This document shows, in pieces, positions 26,278 through 35,207 of a stretch of 64,000 bases of DNA. Source of the DNA: Kitasatospora sp. NBC_00458. GTDB lineage: Bacteria; Actinomycetota; Actinomycetes; Streptomycetales; Streptomycetaceae. Both the position numbers and the translations under genes were made by a program. The first letter of the stretch is position 1, and every line of letters starts with the position of its first letter. The stretch lies in contig NZ_CP107904.1 in assembly GCF_036013975.1 (NCBI RefSeq), forward strand, positions 3,425,501 to 3,489,500, given 5' to 3'. Below the pieces are notes generated by a model, which did no database searches, had not been told where the DNA came from, and saw only the letters and a list, made by a program, of their open reading frames with translations.

Positions 26278-26376
26278 CCGGCCCGCCACCCGCGTACCCG
26301 CCCGCACGGCCGTACCCGCCCGCACCCGACCTGGCCGCCGTCCCCGGCGCGACCGCCGGGCCCGGGGCACCGGCCC

Positions 26377-27183
26377 TCAGCAGCCGGGAACGGTCCCGCC
26401 GGCCCGCAGCGCGTCCAGCGCCGACACCGCCTCCGACAGCGTCCCCACCGGCACCAGCCGCAGCCCCTCGGGCGTGTTCACCTTCGCGTCCGCGCACTCG
26501 TCCTTCGGCAGCAGGAACACCGTCGCACCGTCCCGCGCGGCCGCCTGCGTCTTGAGCGGCACCCCGCCCACGGCACCGATCACGCCGTCGTCGTCGATGG
26601 TCCCGGTGCCCGCGACGGTCAGCCCGCCGGTGAGGTCGCCGCCCTTGCCGTCCCCCGCGAGCTTGTCGACGATCCCCAGCGCCAGCATCTGGCCCGCGCT
26701 CGGGCCGCCGATGTCGCCGAGGTCGACCTTCACCTTCACCTGGTCGGGCGAGAGGTGGAGGTAGGAGAGCGCGGCCGTGGTGGCGCTGTCCTGCGACTCC
26801 GCCATCTGCTGGGCCGTCACCTCCTCGGCCTTGGCCGGGTCGCCCTGCGGGTAGACCGTGTCGGTCGGCCGGACGGCCTCGTCCTGGTCGAACCAGGCCT
26901 GGAGCGAACGCCAGAGGGTGGTCCGCTCCCCCGGGTTGGTCGCCGAGATGGTGACCATCCGCAGCTGCCCCCGGGGGGTCCGGACCGGGGCGCCGGTGAT
27001 GGTCAGCACCTGCCGGTCCTGGTAGCTGCCGAGGGTGTCCGCGGTCACGCCCGGCCAGGTCAGCGTGTAGGGCAGCGGGACGAAGGCGGCCACGCCGAAC
27101 AGCGCGGCGACCAGCGCCCCGCAGAGCGCGAGCGCTCGGGTCCGGGGGGCGGTCAGGGCCTTGGGCAGCTTGGAGTCGGACAC
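26377..27183 (-). CDS. Membrane-anchored Lon-type (S16) protease domain protein
   Basis: A 268-residue protein with one N-terminal transmembrane helix (ALALCGALVAALFGVAAFVPLPY) and an extracytoplasmic S16 (Lon) proteolytic domain. The Ser-Lys dyad is S162 (GGPSAGQML) and K211 (GVPLKTQAA). It resembles YlbL-type proteins, but the stretch between membrane helix and protease (~50-150) lacks a recognisable PDZ domain. The start is GTG 27183; alternatives upstream add unlikely Arg-rich sequence. A single gene, convergent with Lrp. The substrate is unknown. Confidence 0.8.
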   Translation of the reverse strand: MSDSKLPKALTAPRTRALALCGALVAALFGVAAFVPLPYTLTWPGVTADTLGSYQDRQVLTITGAPVRTPRGQLRMVTISATNPGERTTLWRSLQAWFDQDEAVRPTDTVYPQGDPAKAEEVTAQQMAESQDSATTAALSYLHLSPDQVKVKVDLGDIGGPSAGQMLALGIVDKLAGDGKGGDLTGGLTVAGTGTIDDDGVIGAVGGVPLKTQAAARDGATVFLLPKDECADAKVNTPEGLRLVPVGTLSEAVSALDALRAGGTVPGC

Positions 27184-27290
27184 AGAGGCATCCAAACACA
27201 CCCGGGCCACCGGACGGGCACACACACGGTCACCCGAACGGTCGCCCGGACGTTCCGCCGGCCGTCCGGCCCCGGGGCGCGGCACGGCCG

Positions 27291-27331
27291 GCGCCGCCTC
27301 CTCCGGCGCGGCGCGTCGAAGGAGGCGGCGC
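27291..27331 (-). terminator. 12-bp stem hairpin between IclR and S16 genes
   Basis: The arms gcgccgcctcct and aggaggcggcgc are perfect complements with a 17-nt loop, just past the IclR stop. It probably ends the IclR transcript. Confidence 0.5.
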
Positions 27332-27347
27332 GCCGCGTCGAGATCCT

Positions 27348-27998
27348 CTAGCGCAGCGCGTCGGCGACCTCGGTGGCCGCTTCCACCACCCGCGGGCCGA
27401 CCCGCTCCGGGACGAGCCCGTTGAGCATCACCACGCCGACGCTGCCCTCGATCCCGCTCAGCCCCAGCAGCGCGGCGGCCGCGCCGGACGCCCCGGACTG
27501 CTCCTCCGCCCGGGTGATGACGAACCCCTGCTCGGGCCTGCGCTGGCTCGGGAAGGCCCGCGCCTCCAGGATGGCCCGGCCGGCGGCGCTCTCCCCCAGG
27601 GGGTGGCGGAGCCCGGTCCGGTAGGCGACGTGGAAGTCGGTCCAGCTGGGCTCGACCACGGCCACCGCCAGCGCCTCGTTGCCGTCCACCAGGGTGAGGT
27701 GCGCGGTGGCGCCGAGGTCCTCGGCGAGGCTGCGCAGGGCGGGCAGCGCGGCCTCGCGCAGCAGCGGGTGGACGCGGTGGGCGAGCCGCAGCACGCCCAG
27801 GCCCACCCGGGCGCGGCCGCCGATGTCCCGGCGGACCAGCCCGTGCTGCTCCAGGGTGGCCAGCAGCCGGTAGACGACGGTCCGGTTGACGGCGAGCCGG
27901 GCCGCCAGCTCGGTCACGGTGAGCCCGCGCTCCGAGTCGGCGAGGAGTTTGAGGACCCGAACACCACGGTCCAGGGTCTGGGAGGTCTCTGCAGTCAC
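27348..27998 (-). CDS. IclR-family transcriptional regulator (NdgR-like)
   Basis: A 216-residue regulator. N-terminal winged HTH (TLDRGVRVLKLLADSERGLTVTELAARLAVNRTVVYRLLATLEQHGLV), then the IclR effector domain. It resembles the NdgR-like group of Streptomyces that affects amino-acid metabolism and antibiotic production, but no leuCD genes are adjacent, so it is not the NdgR locus itself. The start GTG 27998 has AAGGA nine bases upstream; the ATG at 28007 would abut that site. A long (550 bp) upstream region with inverted repeats precedes it. Confidence 0.9.
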   Translation of the reverse strand: MTAETSQTLDRGVRVLKLLADSERGLTVTELAARLAVNRTVVYRLLATLEQHGLVRRDIGGRARVGLGVLRLAHRVHPLLREAALPALRSLAEDLGATAHLTLVDGNEALAVAVVEPSWTDFHVAYRTGLRHPLGESAAGRAILEARAFPSQRRPEQGFVITRAEEQSGASGAAAALLGLSGIEGSVGVVMLNGLVPERVGPRVVEAATEVADALR

Positions 27999-28215
27999 GA
28001 CGCGCATTCCTTTCCGCGGCGGGTCGCGGATCGGCTGACCGGTCCGGGACTCGAAATGTCGCGCGCAGGGTGGGTGGCCGCGCTCGGGCCGCGGTGTGTC
28101 GTCCTTGACGTCCTGGGGCCCTGCGCGCCCGTCTCGCGGGGATCGCCCGGCGGGAGAGCGTGTGGGAAAGGTAGTGAAGGAATTGCGGCGGCGGAAGTGC
28201 TTGTCCAAAATTCGG

Positions 28216-28266
28216 GCAAGATCAATTCTTGCGCTCTTGACAAAACCGGGCAAAGGGCAATATTCC
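28216..28266 (+). promoter_or_regulatory. Inverted repeat plus consensus-like promoter upstream of IclR gene
   Basis: GCAAGA-tcaat-TCTTGC (28216-28232) is an operator-like inverted repeat. Immediately after it, TTGACA (28237-28242) lies 17-18 bp before ATATTC/TATTCC. The promoter faces right, away from the IclR gene, and no protein gene lies downstream before the opposing helicase. The palindrome may be the IclR autoregulatory site. Confidence 0.45.
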
Positions 28267-28317
28267 GCCCGCCCCGGCCGCCCACCGGTTCGACCACAGT
28301 CCGAAGTCCGGACACTC

Positions 28318-28353
28318 CGGGCGGAGCGGGCGGAGCGGGCGGAGCGGGCGGAG
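28318..28353. repeat. Four tandem copies of a 9-bp unit
   Basis: cgggcggag is repeated four times exactly. The surrounding 28267-28548 region has no convincing gene. Two further direct repeats (cccctcgcaccgggt) lie at about 28447-28480, and a gggtgggga/tccccacaccc hairpin at about 28479-28500. Confidence 0.6.
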
Positions 28354-28548
28354 CCCCGCACCCGGGTCGGAGGAGCTTGCGAAGGACCGTCCGGGCCGTC
28401 GCGGCGCCGAGCGGCGGCGCGTCCTCGCGAACGGGCGCAGGGGTCGGCGCCCCTCGCACCGGGTCAGCGCCCCTCGCACCGGGTGGGGACTCCCCACACC
28501 CGGGTCAACGCCCGCGTGCCGGGGCGGACCCCGCCCACCGACCGCCCG

Positions 28549-30405
28549 TCACTTCGCCCACTCCCGGATCCGGGCGATCCGCGCCTTCAGCTGGTTGGCG
28601 GTCGCCTGCGCGGTCAGCGGACCGCCGCACTGGCGGCGCAGCTCGTTGTGCACGGTGCCGTGCGGCTGGCTCGTACGGTGGTGCCAGGCGGCCACCAGCG
28701 CGTTCAACTCCTTGCGCAGCTCCCGGAGTTCCTGGTGGGTCACGACCGGGCGCTGCTCGGCGGGCAGCTCCAGCAGGTCGGCCTCCTCGGCCGGCTTGCC
28801 CTTGCTCCGCTGGATCTGCCGGTGCTGGCGCTTCTGCAGCAGCATCTGCACCTGGTCCGGCTCCAGCAGGCCCGGGATGCCGAGGTACTCCTCCTCCTCC
28901 TCGCTGCCCGGGTGCGCCTGCATGCCGAACTCCATGGCGTTGTACAGCACCCGGTCAAAGACCGCGTCGGAGCCCAGCGCCTCGTACGAGAACTCGTCGC
29001 CGCCGGCGCCGTCCGGGCCGTCGTCGGCCCGCTCGGCCTCGGCGAGCAGCCGGTCCTCCTCGTCGAAGAGGCCCTCGCCCTCCTTCTTCGGCCGGTCCAG
29101 CACGTGGTCGCGCTGCAGCTCCATCTCGTTGGCGAAGCCCAGCAGCGTCGGGATGGTCGGCAGGAAGACGGAGGCCGTCTCGCCGCGCTTGCGGGCGCGC
29201 ACGAACCGGCCGACGGCCTGCGCGAAGAAGAGCGGGGTGGAGATCGAGGTGGCGTACACACCGACGGCCAGGCGCGGGACGTCGACGCCCTCGGACACCA
29301 TCCGGACGGCGACCATCCAGCGCGAGTCGCCGGCCGCGTAGTCGGAGATCCGCTTGGACGCCTCGGCCTCGTCGGAGAGCACCACGGTGGCCTTCTCCCC
29401 GGTGATCTCCCGCAGCATCTTGGCGTAGGCGCGCGCGGTGTTCTGGTCGGTGGCGATCACCAGGCCGCCGGCGTCCGGGATCGCCTTGCGGACCTCGCCC
29501 AGCCGGCGGTCGGCGGCCTGGAGCACGGCCGGGATCCACTCGCCCTGCGGAGCCAGCGCGGTCCGCCAGGCCTGGGCGATCAGGTCCTTGGTCATCGGCT
29601 CGCCGAGCCGGGCCTCCAGCTCGTCGCCGGACTTGGTGCGCCAGCGCATGTTCCCGCTGTACGACAGGAAGATCACCGGACGGACGACGTGGTCGGCGAG
29701 CGCGTGCCCGTAGCCGTAGGTGTAGTCGGCCACCGACTTCCGGATGCCGTCGCCGCCCGCCTCGTACTGGACGAAGGGGATCGGGTTGGTGTCCGAGCGG
29801 AACGGCGTCCCGGTCAGTGCCAGCCGGCGGGCGGCGGGCTCGAAGGCCTCGAAGCAGGCCTCGCCCCAGGACTTCGAGTCACCGGCGTGGTGGATCTCGT
29901 CCATGATGACCAGCGTCTTGCGGGCCTCGGTCCGGTTGCGGTGCAGCATCGGGTTCACGCCGACGCCCGCGTAGGTGACCACGATGCCGTGGTAGTCCCT
30001 GGAGAGCGGGCCGGACGAGTACGCCGGGTCCAGCCTGATGCCTATCCGCGCGGCGGCCTCGGCCCACTGCTTCTTCAGGTGCTCGGTCGGCGCGACCACG
30101 GTGATCTGCTGCACCAGGTGGTTGTGGAGCAGGTACGAGGCCAGGGTCAGCGCGAAGGTGGTCTTGCCTGCGCCCGGGGTCGCGACCGCGAGGAAGTCCC
30201 GCGGCTGCTTCTCGATGTACTTGTCCAGCGCCCCCTGCTGCCAGGCCCGGAGCTTGCCGGCGGTGCCCCAGGGGGCGCGGCCGGGGAAGGCCGGCGACAG
30301 GTGGTGCGACGTGGTCGGCGCCGCATGGCCGACGGTCCGGACGGGCGCATGCGGCTCGTCCGCGTCGGAGAAGAGCGGCATCGAGGAGGCGGCGGCAGTA
30401 CTCAC
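28549..30405 (-). CDS. DEAD/DEAH-box (SF2) helicase
   Basis: A 618-residue SF2 helicase of the XPB/UvrB-like group common in actinobacteria. Walker A ATPGAGKTT, motif Ia APTEHLKKQW, DEIHH (motif II), TGTPFRSD (motif III), and in the C-terminal RecA domain VSEGVDVPRLAVGVY and QAVGRFVRARKRGE (motif VI). The last ~200 residues are a charged, coiled family-specific tail with an EEEEEY stretch. It is probably an ATP-dependent nucleic-acid translocase; its substrate is not known. The start is GTG 30405, with GGAG only 3 nt upstream. Confidence 0.9.
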   Translation of the reverse strand: MSTAAASSMPLFSDADEPHAPVRTVGHAAPTTSHHLSPAFPGRAPWGTAGKLRAWQQGALDKYIEKQPRDFLAVATPGAGKTTFALTLASYLLHNHLVQQITVVAPTEHLKKQWAEAAARIGIRLDPAYSSGPLSRDYHGIVVTYAGVGVNPMLHRNRTEARKTLVIMDEIHHAGDSKSWGEACFEAFEPAARRLALTGTPFRSDTNPIPFVQYEAGGDGIRKSVADYTYGYGHALADHVVRPVIFLSYSGNMRWRTKSGDELEARLGEPMTKDLIAQAWRTALAPQGEWIPAVLQAADRRLGEVRKAIPDAGGLVIATDQNTARAYAKMLREITGEKATVVLSDEAEASKRISDYAAGDSRWMVAVRMVSEGVDVPRLAVGVYATSISTPLFFAQAVGRFVRARKRGETASVFLPTIPTLLGFANEMELQRDHVLDRPKKEGEGLFDEEDRLLAEAERADDGPDGAGGDEFSYEALGSDAVFDRVLYNAMEFGMQAHPGSEEEEEYLGIPGLLEPDQVQMLLQKRQHRQIQRSKGKPAEEADLLELPAEQRPVVTHQELRELRKELNALVAAWHHRTSQPHGTVHNELRRQCGGPLTAQATANQLKARIARIREWAK

Positions 30406-30690
30406 GGTCTCCGAGGGGGGATCATCGCAGGTCAGGGGCGGTATGGCGGCCCCGTCCCGCGGTCGGACGGCGATCGGGCAACCCGCCCAGCCTACCGGGC
30501 CCGGCGCCGTTCGGGCGGCCGGGCCGGGTCCGCGCGTGGCTCGCGCGGCCGGAAAGCGACGTGACGCAGGTCACATCGAAAGCCCGGGGAAAGCGGGTAA
30601 TCGGAACCCCCCGGACCGTCTCTCACTGGTGTGAGGCCGCCCCACCCTCCTCAGCCGTCACCGGCCTCACACCAGCGAAGGGAACCCGCC

Positions 30691-31149
30691 GTGCACACCG
30701 TCGTCGAAGAGACCGTCCAGGCCCGTCTGATCCTCTCCCCCCAGCGTTCCGTCCGGCTCCGGGTGACCCTGGCCTACCTGCCGGAGGACCCCCTCGCCGT
30801 GCGGATGGCCTTCCCCGCCGAGTTCTCGCTGGACGACCGGACCGACGGCTCCGGCTCCGACGGCGGCGACGGCCGCGACGGCCGCGAGGACGACATCGTC
30901 TGGGTGTTCGCCCGGCAGCTGCTCGGCGCCGGCCTGGAGCTGCCCTCCGGCGCCGGCGACGTGCACGTCCGGCCCGCGCTCGGCCGGCGCACCATGGTCG
31001 AGCTGAGGGCGCCGGAGGGCACCGCGCTGGTCCAGTTCGACTCCGCGGACCTGCGGCGCTTCCTGTGGCGCAGCCGGCTGATCGTGCCGGAGGGCGAGGA
31101 GCACCTGCACCTGGACGCCGACCGCGCGCTCGCCGAGCTGCTCGGCTGA
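30691..31149 (+). CDS. SsgA-like protein with acidic insertion
   Basis: A 152-residue SsgA-family protein, the second in the window. It keeps VEETVQARLILSPQRSVRLRVTLAYLPEDPLAVRMAF, VWVFARQLLGAGL, GDVHVRPALGRRTMVEL and LDADRALAELLG. Between the second and third family blocks it has an Asp/Gly-rich insertion (residues ~49-68, DDRTDGSGSDGGDGRDGRED) not seen in the paralogue at 17514. GAAGGGAA precedes the GTG start. The probable role is morphogenesis or sporulation; the subtype is unclear. It diverges from the helicase. Confidence 0.88.
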   Translation: MHTVVEETVQARLILSPQRSVRLRVTLAYLPEDPLAVRMAFPAEFSLDDRTDGSGSDGGDGRDGREDDIVWVFARQLLGAGLELPSGAGDVHVRPALGRRTMVELRAPEGTALVQFDSADLRRFLWRSRLIVPEGEEHLHLDADRALAELLG

Positions 31150-31290
31150 GCCGCCGGCCGCTGCCCGCGGGCGGACCGGGGACGACCCGTGCGCCCGCAC
31201 CGGGGCAGCGGGCCGGGCAGCGGGTCCGGGCAGGTCCGGGGCGTCGGCGGGCGCCCCGGACCCGGCCCCGGCCCGGTCCCCTGCGGCGGT

Positions 31291-33882
31291 CTAGGAGGAG
31301 AGCTTGCGCATCAGCCGGACGCCCTGCGCCGGTGTCAGGTGCGGCAGGTACGCCTTGCCGATCGCCCGGGTGATGCTGGGCAGCGCCGCCGGGTCCGGGT
31401 AGGCCATGTACATCGGCCGGTACTCCGGCTGGAACTTCGCCTTGAACGCCAGCAGGGAACGGAAGCCGTAGACCGGCTCCAGCACCCGGCCCATCCAGTC
31501 CAGGGTCTTCTGCAGCCCGGTGGGCGGCTCCTGCTCCGAGCGGGCCAGCGGCGCGCCGGACAGCGAGAGGAAGGTCGCGCCCTCCTGCTTGAAGCCGAGC
31601 GCGGCGGAGGCTATCAGGAACTCGGTGACGCCCCGGAACCCGTCGGAGCGGCGGCGCATGAAGTCCAGCGTCCAGCCGACCGCCTCGCCGTTCTCGTAGA
31701 CCGGCATCCAGCTGGTCAGCCCGTGCACGGTGCCGTCCCCGTCGACCGCGAGCAGCAGCCGGACCGCCGGGTCGTCCAGCTCCTCCAGCCCGCCGAGGGT
31801 GAAGCCCATCTCCGGCAGCCCCTTCTCGGAGACCCACTCCTCCGAGATCGCCCGGATCTGCTCCCTCAGCGCGAACGGCGCCTCCTGGTACGACCACCAC
31901 TGGGCGGTGATGCCCTGCTTGCCGGCCTTGTTCAGCGCGGTCCGGATGTCCTGCCACTTGCGGCCGGTGAAGGCCAGTCCGGGCAGCGCGACCACGGTGT
32001 CCTCGGCGACCTGCAGCGAGCGCCAGCCGAGCAGCCCCGCGGCGGCCCGGGTCTCCGGGGTGACGCTGTAGAAGCACGGGGTCCAGCCCCGGGCGTCGCA
32101 GTACCGGGCGAAGCCGGCCACCGCCCGCCGGCGCGCCTCCGGGGCCCCGAACGGGTCACCGGTGGTCAGCGCGACGGTGTTGAGCACGCGGTAGGCGACG
32201 GCGGCCCGGCCGTCCTCGTCGAACCAGTAGTGGTTGCCGTCCCAGGTGGTGAGGAAGGAGAGCGACCCGCCGCCGTGCTCGGTGAGCAGCGCCCGGGCCC
32301 GCGCGGCGTCGTCGGCGTCCACGTGGAGCACCGGCCGGCGGAACGCCAGCAGCAGCGCGGTCAGCGCGACCGCCCAGAAGGCCGGCCCGCAGTAGGTCTC
32401 CAGGAACCGCGCGAACGGCCCGACCGCGATCGGGTAGTCCGGCAGCAGGTCGTTGTAGGCGGGGGGCAGGAACTGGGCCGGCAGCCCGGCGACCAGCCCG
32501 CCGAAGGTCGCGCCCGGCTCGAACTGGTCGGCCACCAGCAGGCCGAGCCCGGTGTACGCGGCGGAGGCGGCGGCCAGCGCCCCGCCGACCACCGCGGCCG
32601 GCCGGCCGAGGACGGCGCGCGGCAGCCGCAGCGAGAACCGCTGCCGGGTCGCCAGCAGCAGGCCGGTGGTGAGCAGCGGCAGCACCAGCGCCTCGACGAA
32701 GTACTGCACGACGTCGCCCGAGCCGGTGCCGGTCCCGGCGAAGAGCCAGACCAGCAGGGCGGTCCAGAGCAGCTCGGTGGCGATCGTGATCCGCCAGGCG
32801 AGCCGCAGGCCGCGGCGCAGGCCCTCGGCCAGCACCAGCAGCAGGACCGGGAAGAGCGTGGCCATCAGCCGGGCCGGGGTGTCGAAGATCCGCTCGACGG
32901 CGTGCGCGCGGGCGCATTCGCGGGCCGAGCTCGCGCAGAAGTCGGCGACCTCGTCCGGGGTGAGCCGGTGCGAGAGGTAGATCTCGGAGAAGGTGTTGAA
33001 CGGGCCGGCCGCGTTGTCGTACAGCGAGGCGATCATCGGCCCGATCGCGGCGGCGACGAGGCAGAGCGCGACCAGCACCCGGGTCTCGGTGTGCGAGGAG
33101 CGGTGCGAGCGCAGGTGCGGGCGGCCGCGGCTGAGGACGGCGCCGGCGGCGAGGCCGATCAGCGCGCCGGAGAACCGCTGGACGCTCTGCAGGTGACCGA
33201 CGTACAGCGTCATCACCAGCGGGACGAGCAGGACCACGAGGTGCAGCCGGCGGCGCCAGAGCGCGGTGAGCCGGTAGCCGAGCACACCGGCCAGCGTGAA
33301 CAGGCCGACGCCGGGGCCGACCGCGGTCTGGTCCGCGATCGAGTCGGTCCACTGCTCGCCGGCCCAGGAGCCGGCCGCGACCGCCCCGGCGCCGGCCAGG
33401 GTGCCCGCCAGCTGTCCGCCGACCAGCACCCCCAGGGTGCGCAGCGGGCCGATCCGGCGCTCGGCGGCGGGGCCGACCACGAGCAGCAGCAGGCTGGTGA
33501 AGAGGTACGCGCCGAGGCCGGAGCACCAGAACAGCGAGGTGACCGGCGTCCACCAGTGGCCGGCGGCGAGGGTCGGCAGGCCGACGCCGGTGCGTTCCAG
33601 CAGGGCGTCGGACGGTCCGGTGGCCAGGCTGGCGCTGGTGGCGCCGATCGTCCAGAGGCTGACCAGCAGCACCAGGGTGAGCGGGGCCTCGCCGAGCCTG
33701 GTGGCGAGTCCCGAGGCGAGTGCGGCGGCCCGGCCGGCGCGCTGCGGCCGGCGGGGCCCGGGCGCGGCTCCTCCGGACACCCGGTCGGGGCCGGTGGACT
33801 GCGCCGGGACGCGCGGGCGCTCCTGCTCCCGTTCCCGTTCGCGCTCCCCGACGAGGGCCGGGGCGGCGCCGAGCCGGATCAC
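31291..33882 (-). CDS. MprF-like protein: rhomboid-like membrane region plus DUF2156 aminoacyl-phospholipid synthase domain
   Basis: An 863-residue membrane protein. Residues ~50-550 hold many transmembrane helices, starting with a rhomboid-like segment (GHWWTPVTSLFWCSGLGAYLFTS...GGQLAGTLAG). The C-terminal ~320 residues form the DUF2156/LPG-synthetase C domain (FLTTWDGNHYWFDEDGRAAVAYRV, TGRKWQDIRTALNKAGKQGI, FMRRRSDGFRGVTEFLI). This domain transfers amino acids from aminoacyl-tRNA to phosphatidylglycerol in MprF-type enzymes. The GTG start overlaps the esterase stop (GTGA), so translation is coupled. Likely role: membrane lipid aminoacylation and cationic-peptide resistance. Confidence 0.85.
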   Translation of the reverse strand: MIRLGAAPALVGEREREREQERPRVPAQSTGPDRVSGGAAPGPRRPQRAGRAAALASGLATRLGEAPLTLVLLVSLWTIGATSASLATGPSDALLERTGVGLPTLAAGHWWTPVTSLFWCSGLGAYLFTSLLLLVVGPAAERRIGPLRTLGVLVGGQLAGTLAGAGAVAAGSWAGEQWTDSIADQTAVGPGVGLFTLAGVLGYRLTALWRRRLHLVVLLVPLVMTLYVGHLQSVQRFSGALIGLAAGAVLSRGRPHLRSHRSSHTETRVLVALCLVAAAIGPMIASLYDNAAGPFNTFSEIYLSHRLTPDEVADFCASSARECARAHAVERIFDTPARLMATLFPVLLLVLAEGLRRGLRLAWRITIATELLWTALLVWLFAGTGTGSGDVVQYFVEALVLPLLTTGLLLATRQRFSLRLPRAVLGRPAAVVGGALAAASAAYTGLGLLVADQFEPGATFGGLVAGLPAQFLPPAYNDLLPDYPIAVGPFARFLETYCGPAFWAVALTALLLAFRRPVLHVDADDAARARALLTEHGGGSLSFLTTWDGNHYWFDEDGRAAVAYRVLNTVALTTGDPFGAPEARRRAVAGFARYCDARGWTPCFYSVTPETRAAAGLLGWRSLQVAEDTVVALPGLAFTGRKWQDIRTALNKAGKQGITAQWWSYQEAPFALREQIRAISEEWVSEKGLPEMGFTLGGLEELDDPAVRLLLAVDGDGTVHGLTSWMPVYENGEAVGWTLDFMRRRSDGFRGVTEFLIASAALGFKQEGATFLSLSGAPLARSEQEPPTGLQKTLDWMGRVLEPVYGFRSLLAFKAKFQPEYRPMYMAYPDPAALPSITRAIGKAYLPHLTPAQGVRLMRKLSS

Positions 33883-35207
33883 CGGATCATCCCGGTCCGC
33901 CGGGCCAGCCAGGGCAGGTTCCGGTCGAGCGCCTCCCGGAACACCGTCCAGCTGTGGCCGCCGGGGATGGGCTGGAACTCCACCTTCATCCCGGCCCCCT
34001 GCGCGGCGGCGTGCATCTTCTCCTGCTGCGGGCGGAAGTCCCCGTCGCCGGCGCCGACCGCGAAGACGCCTGCGGTGTCCGGGTACTGGCGGGTGGTCAT
34101 CAGGTGCAGCGGGTCGACGGCGGCGAAGGCGTTCTCGTCCCCGCCGAAGGCCTTCTCCACCGTCTCGTCGTGGCTGCCCAGGGTGGGCTCGTCCTGGCCG
34201 GAGATGTCGATGAAGGACCCGTAGACGTCGGGCGCGTTGACGGCCAGCTGGAGCGCGCAGGTGCCGCCGAGCGAGGCGCCGGCGATGGACCGCGCGGTGC
34301 GGCCGGTGGCGGTCTGCAGGTGGCCGTGGATCCAGTCGGGGACGTCCTCGGCCAGGTAGGTCTGGGAGCGGGCGATCCGGGAGTCCATGCAGAGGCTGTT
34401 GCCCCACATGCTGGCGATCTGGTCGACCATCACCACGATCGGGGCGAGCCCCTGGTGCTCGGCGGCGAACGCGTCCAGCCGCTCCTGCATGCCGCCGGAG
34501 TTGACCCAGTCGGAGGGGCTGCCGGGCTGGCCGGCCATGAGCACCAGCACCGGCAGCAGCGGCCGGGGGCTGGCCTGGTAGGCGGGCGGCAGGTACACGT
34601 ACGCGTCGCGGGCCTCGAAACCGGACTTGGTCCCGGGTATCGCGGTGGTCGACACGGTGCCCTTCTCGGGCAGTCCGGCCGGGGGCTGCCAGACCTCGGC
34701 GAGCACCTTGCCGGCCGGCGGGGTGACGACCTCGGGTGCCTTGCCGGTGGTGAGGGCCTGGGTCTTCGGCGCGAGCATCACCCGGGCCGTCGGGTACTGG
34801 TCGAAGCCCCGGTTGACCTGCGAGGCCGCCATCAGCACCACCAGGGCCGCGCCGCCGGCGGCGAGGAACCGCTGCCGGCCGGGGAGCAGCGGGGCGCGGA
34901 AGCCGGCCGCGCTCAGCGCGAACACGGCGAGGGCGACCCAGCCGAGCACGTAGTCGGGCGTGCCCTCGGGGAAGGGGTGCCACCAGCCGTCGACGACGAC
35001 CTTGAGCCCCCCGGTGACGGCGGCGGCGAGCAGGACGGCGCCGACCGGGCGCAGCCCGAGCCAGCGGCGGTCGCGGGAGAGGACGAGCAGGGCCAGCGCG
35101 GCCCAGCCGGCGGCCAGTACCGCGTACGGGATCGGGCCGTGCGTGAGCGGCCAGTCGAGCGGGTTCCAGCGGACGGCGAGCTGGACGGGTGCGGAGAGGG
35201 TGGTCAT
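33879..35207 (-). CDS. Membrane-anchored esterase (antigen 85/esterase D-like alpha/beta hydrolase)
   Basis: A 442-residue protein. About four N-terminal helices (LTHGPIPYAVLAAGWAALALLVL, VGAVLLAAAVTGGL, YVLGWVALAVFALSAAGF, FLAAGGAALVVLMAAS) anchor an extracytoplasmic alpha/beta hydrolase. The nucleophile elbow is GASLGGT; the catalytic His is probably in PIPGGHSWTVF and the Asp in GDGDFRP. It resembles mycolyltransferase-type esterases, but the acyl acceptor is unknown. The ATG overlaps the sortase stop by 4 bp, and its own stop overlaps the MprF-like start, so all three genes form a tight operon. Confidence 0.88.
   Translation of the reverse strand: MTTLSAPVQLAVRWNPLDWPLTHGPIPYAVLAAGWAALALLVLSRDRRWLGLRPVGAVLLAAAVTGGLKVVVDGWWHPFPEGTPDYVLGWVALAVFALSAAGFRAPLLPGRQRFLAAGGAALVVLMAASQVNRGFDQYPTARVMLAPKTQALTTGKAPEVVTPPAGKVLAEVWQPPAGLPEKGTVSTTAIPGTKSGFEARDAYVYLPPAYQASPRPLLPVLVLMAGQPGSPSDWVNSGGMQERLDAFAAEHQGLAPIVVMVDQIASMWGNSLCMDSRIARSQTYLAEDVPDWIHGHLQTATGRTARSIAGASLGGTCALQLAVNAPDVYGSFIDISGQDEPTLGSHDETVEKAFGGDENAFAAVDPLHLMTTRQYPDTAGVFAVGAGDGDFRPQQEKMHAAAQGAGMKVEFQPIPGGHSWTVFREALDRNLPWLARRTGMIR

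Noticed and set aside
31189..34224. Very long open + strand frame (>1000 codons) opposite the MprF-like gene
   Set aside because: Composition is Gly/Arg/Gln-rich with no domain. It is the GC-biased complement of a clear membrane protein gene on the other strand.
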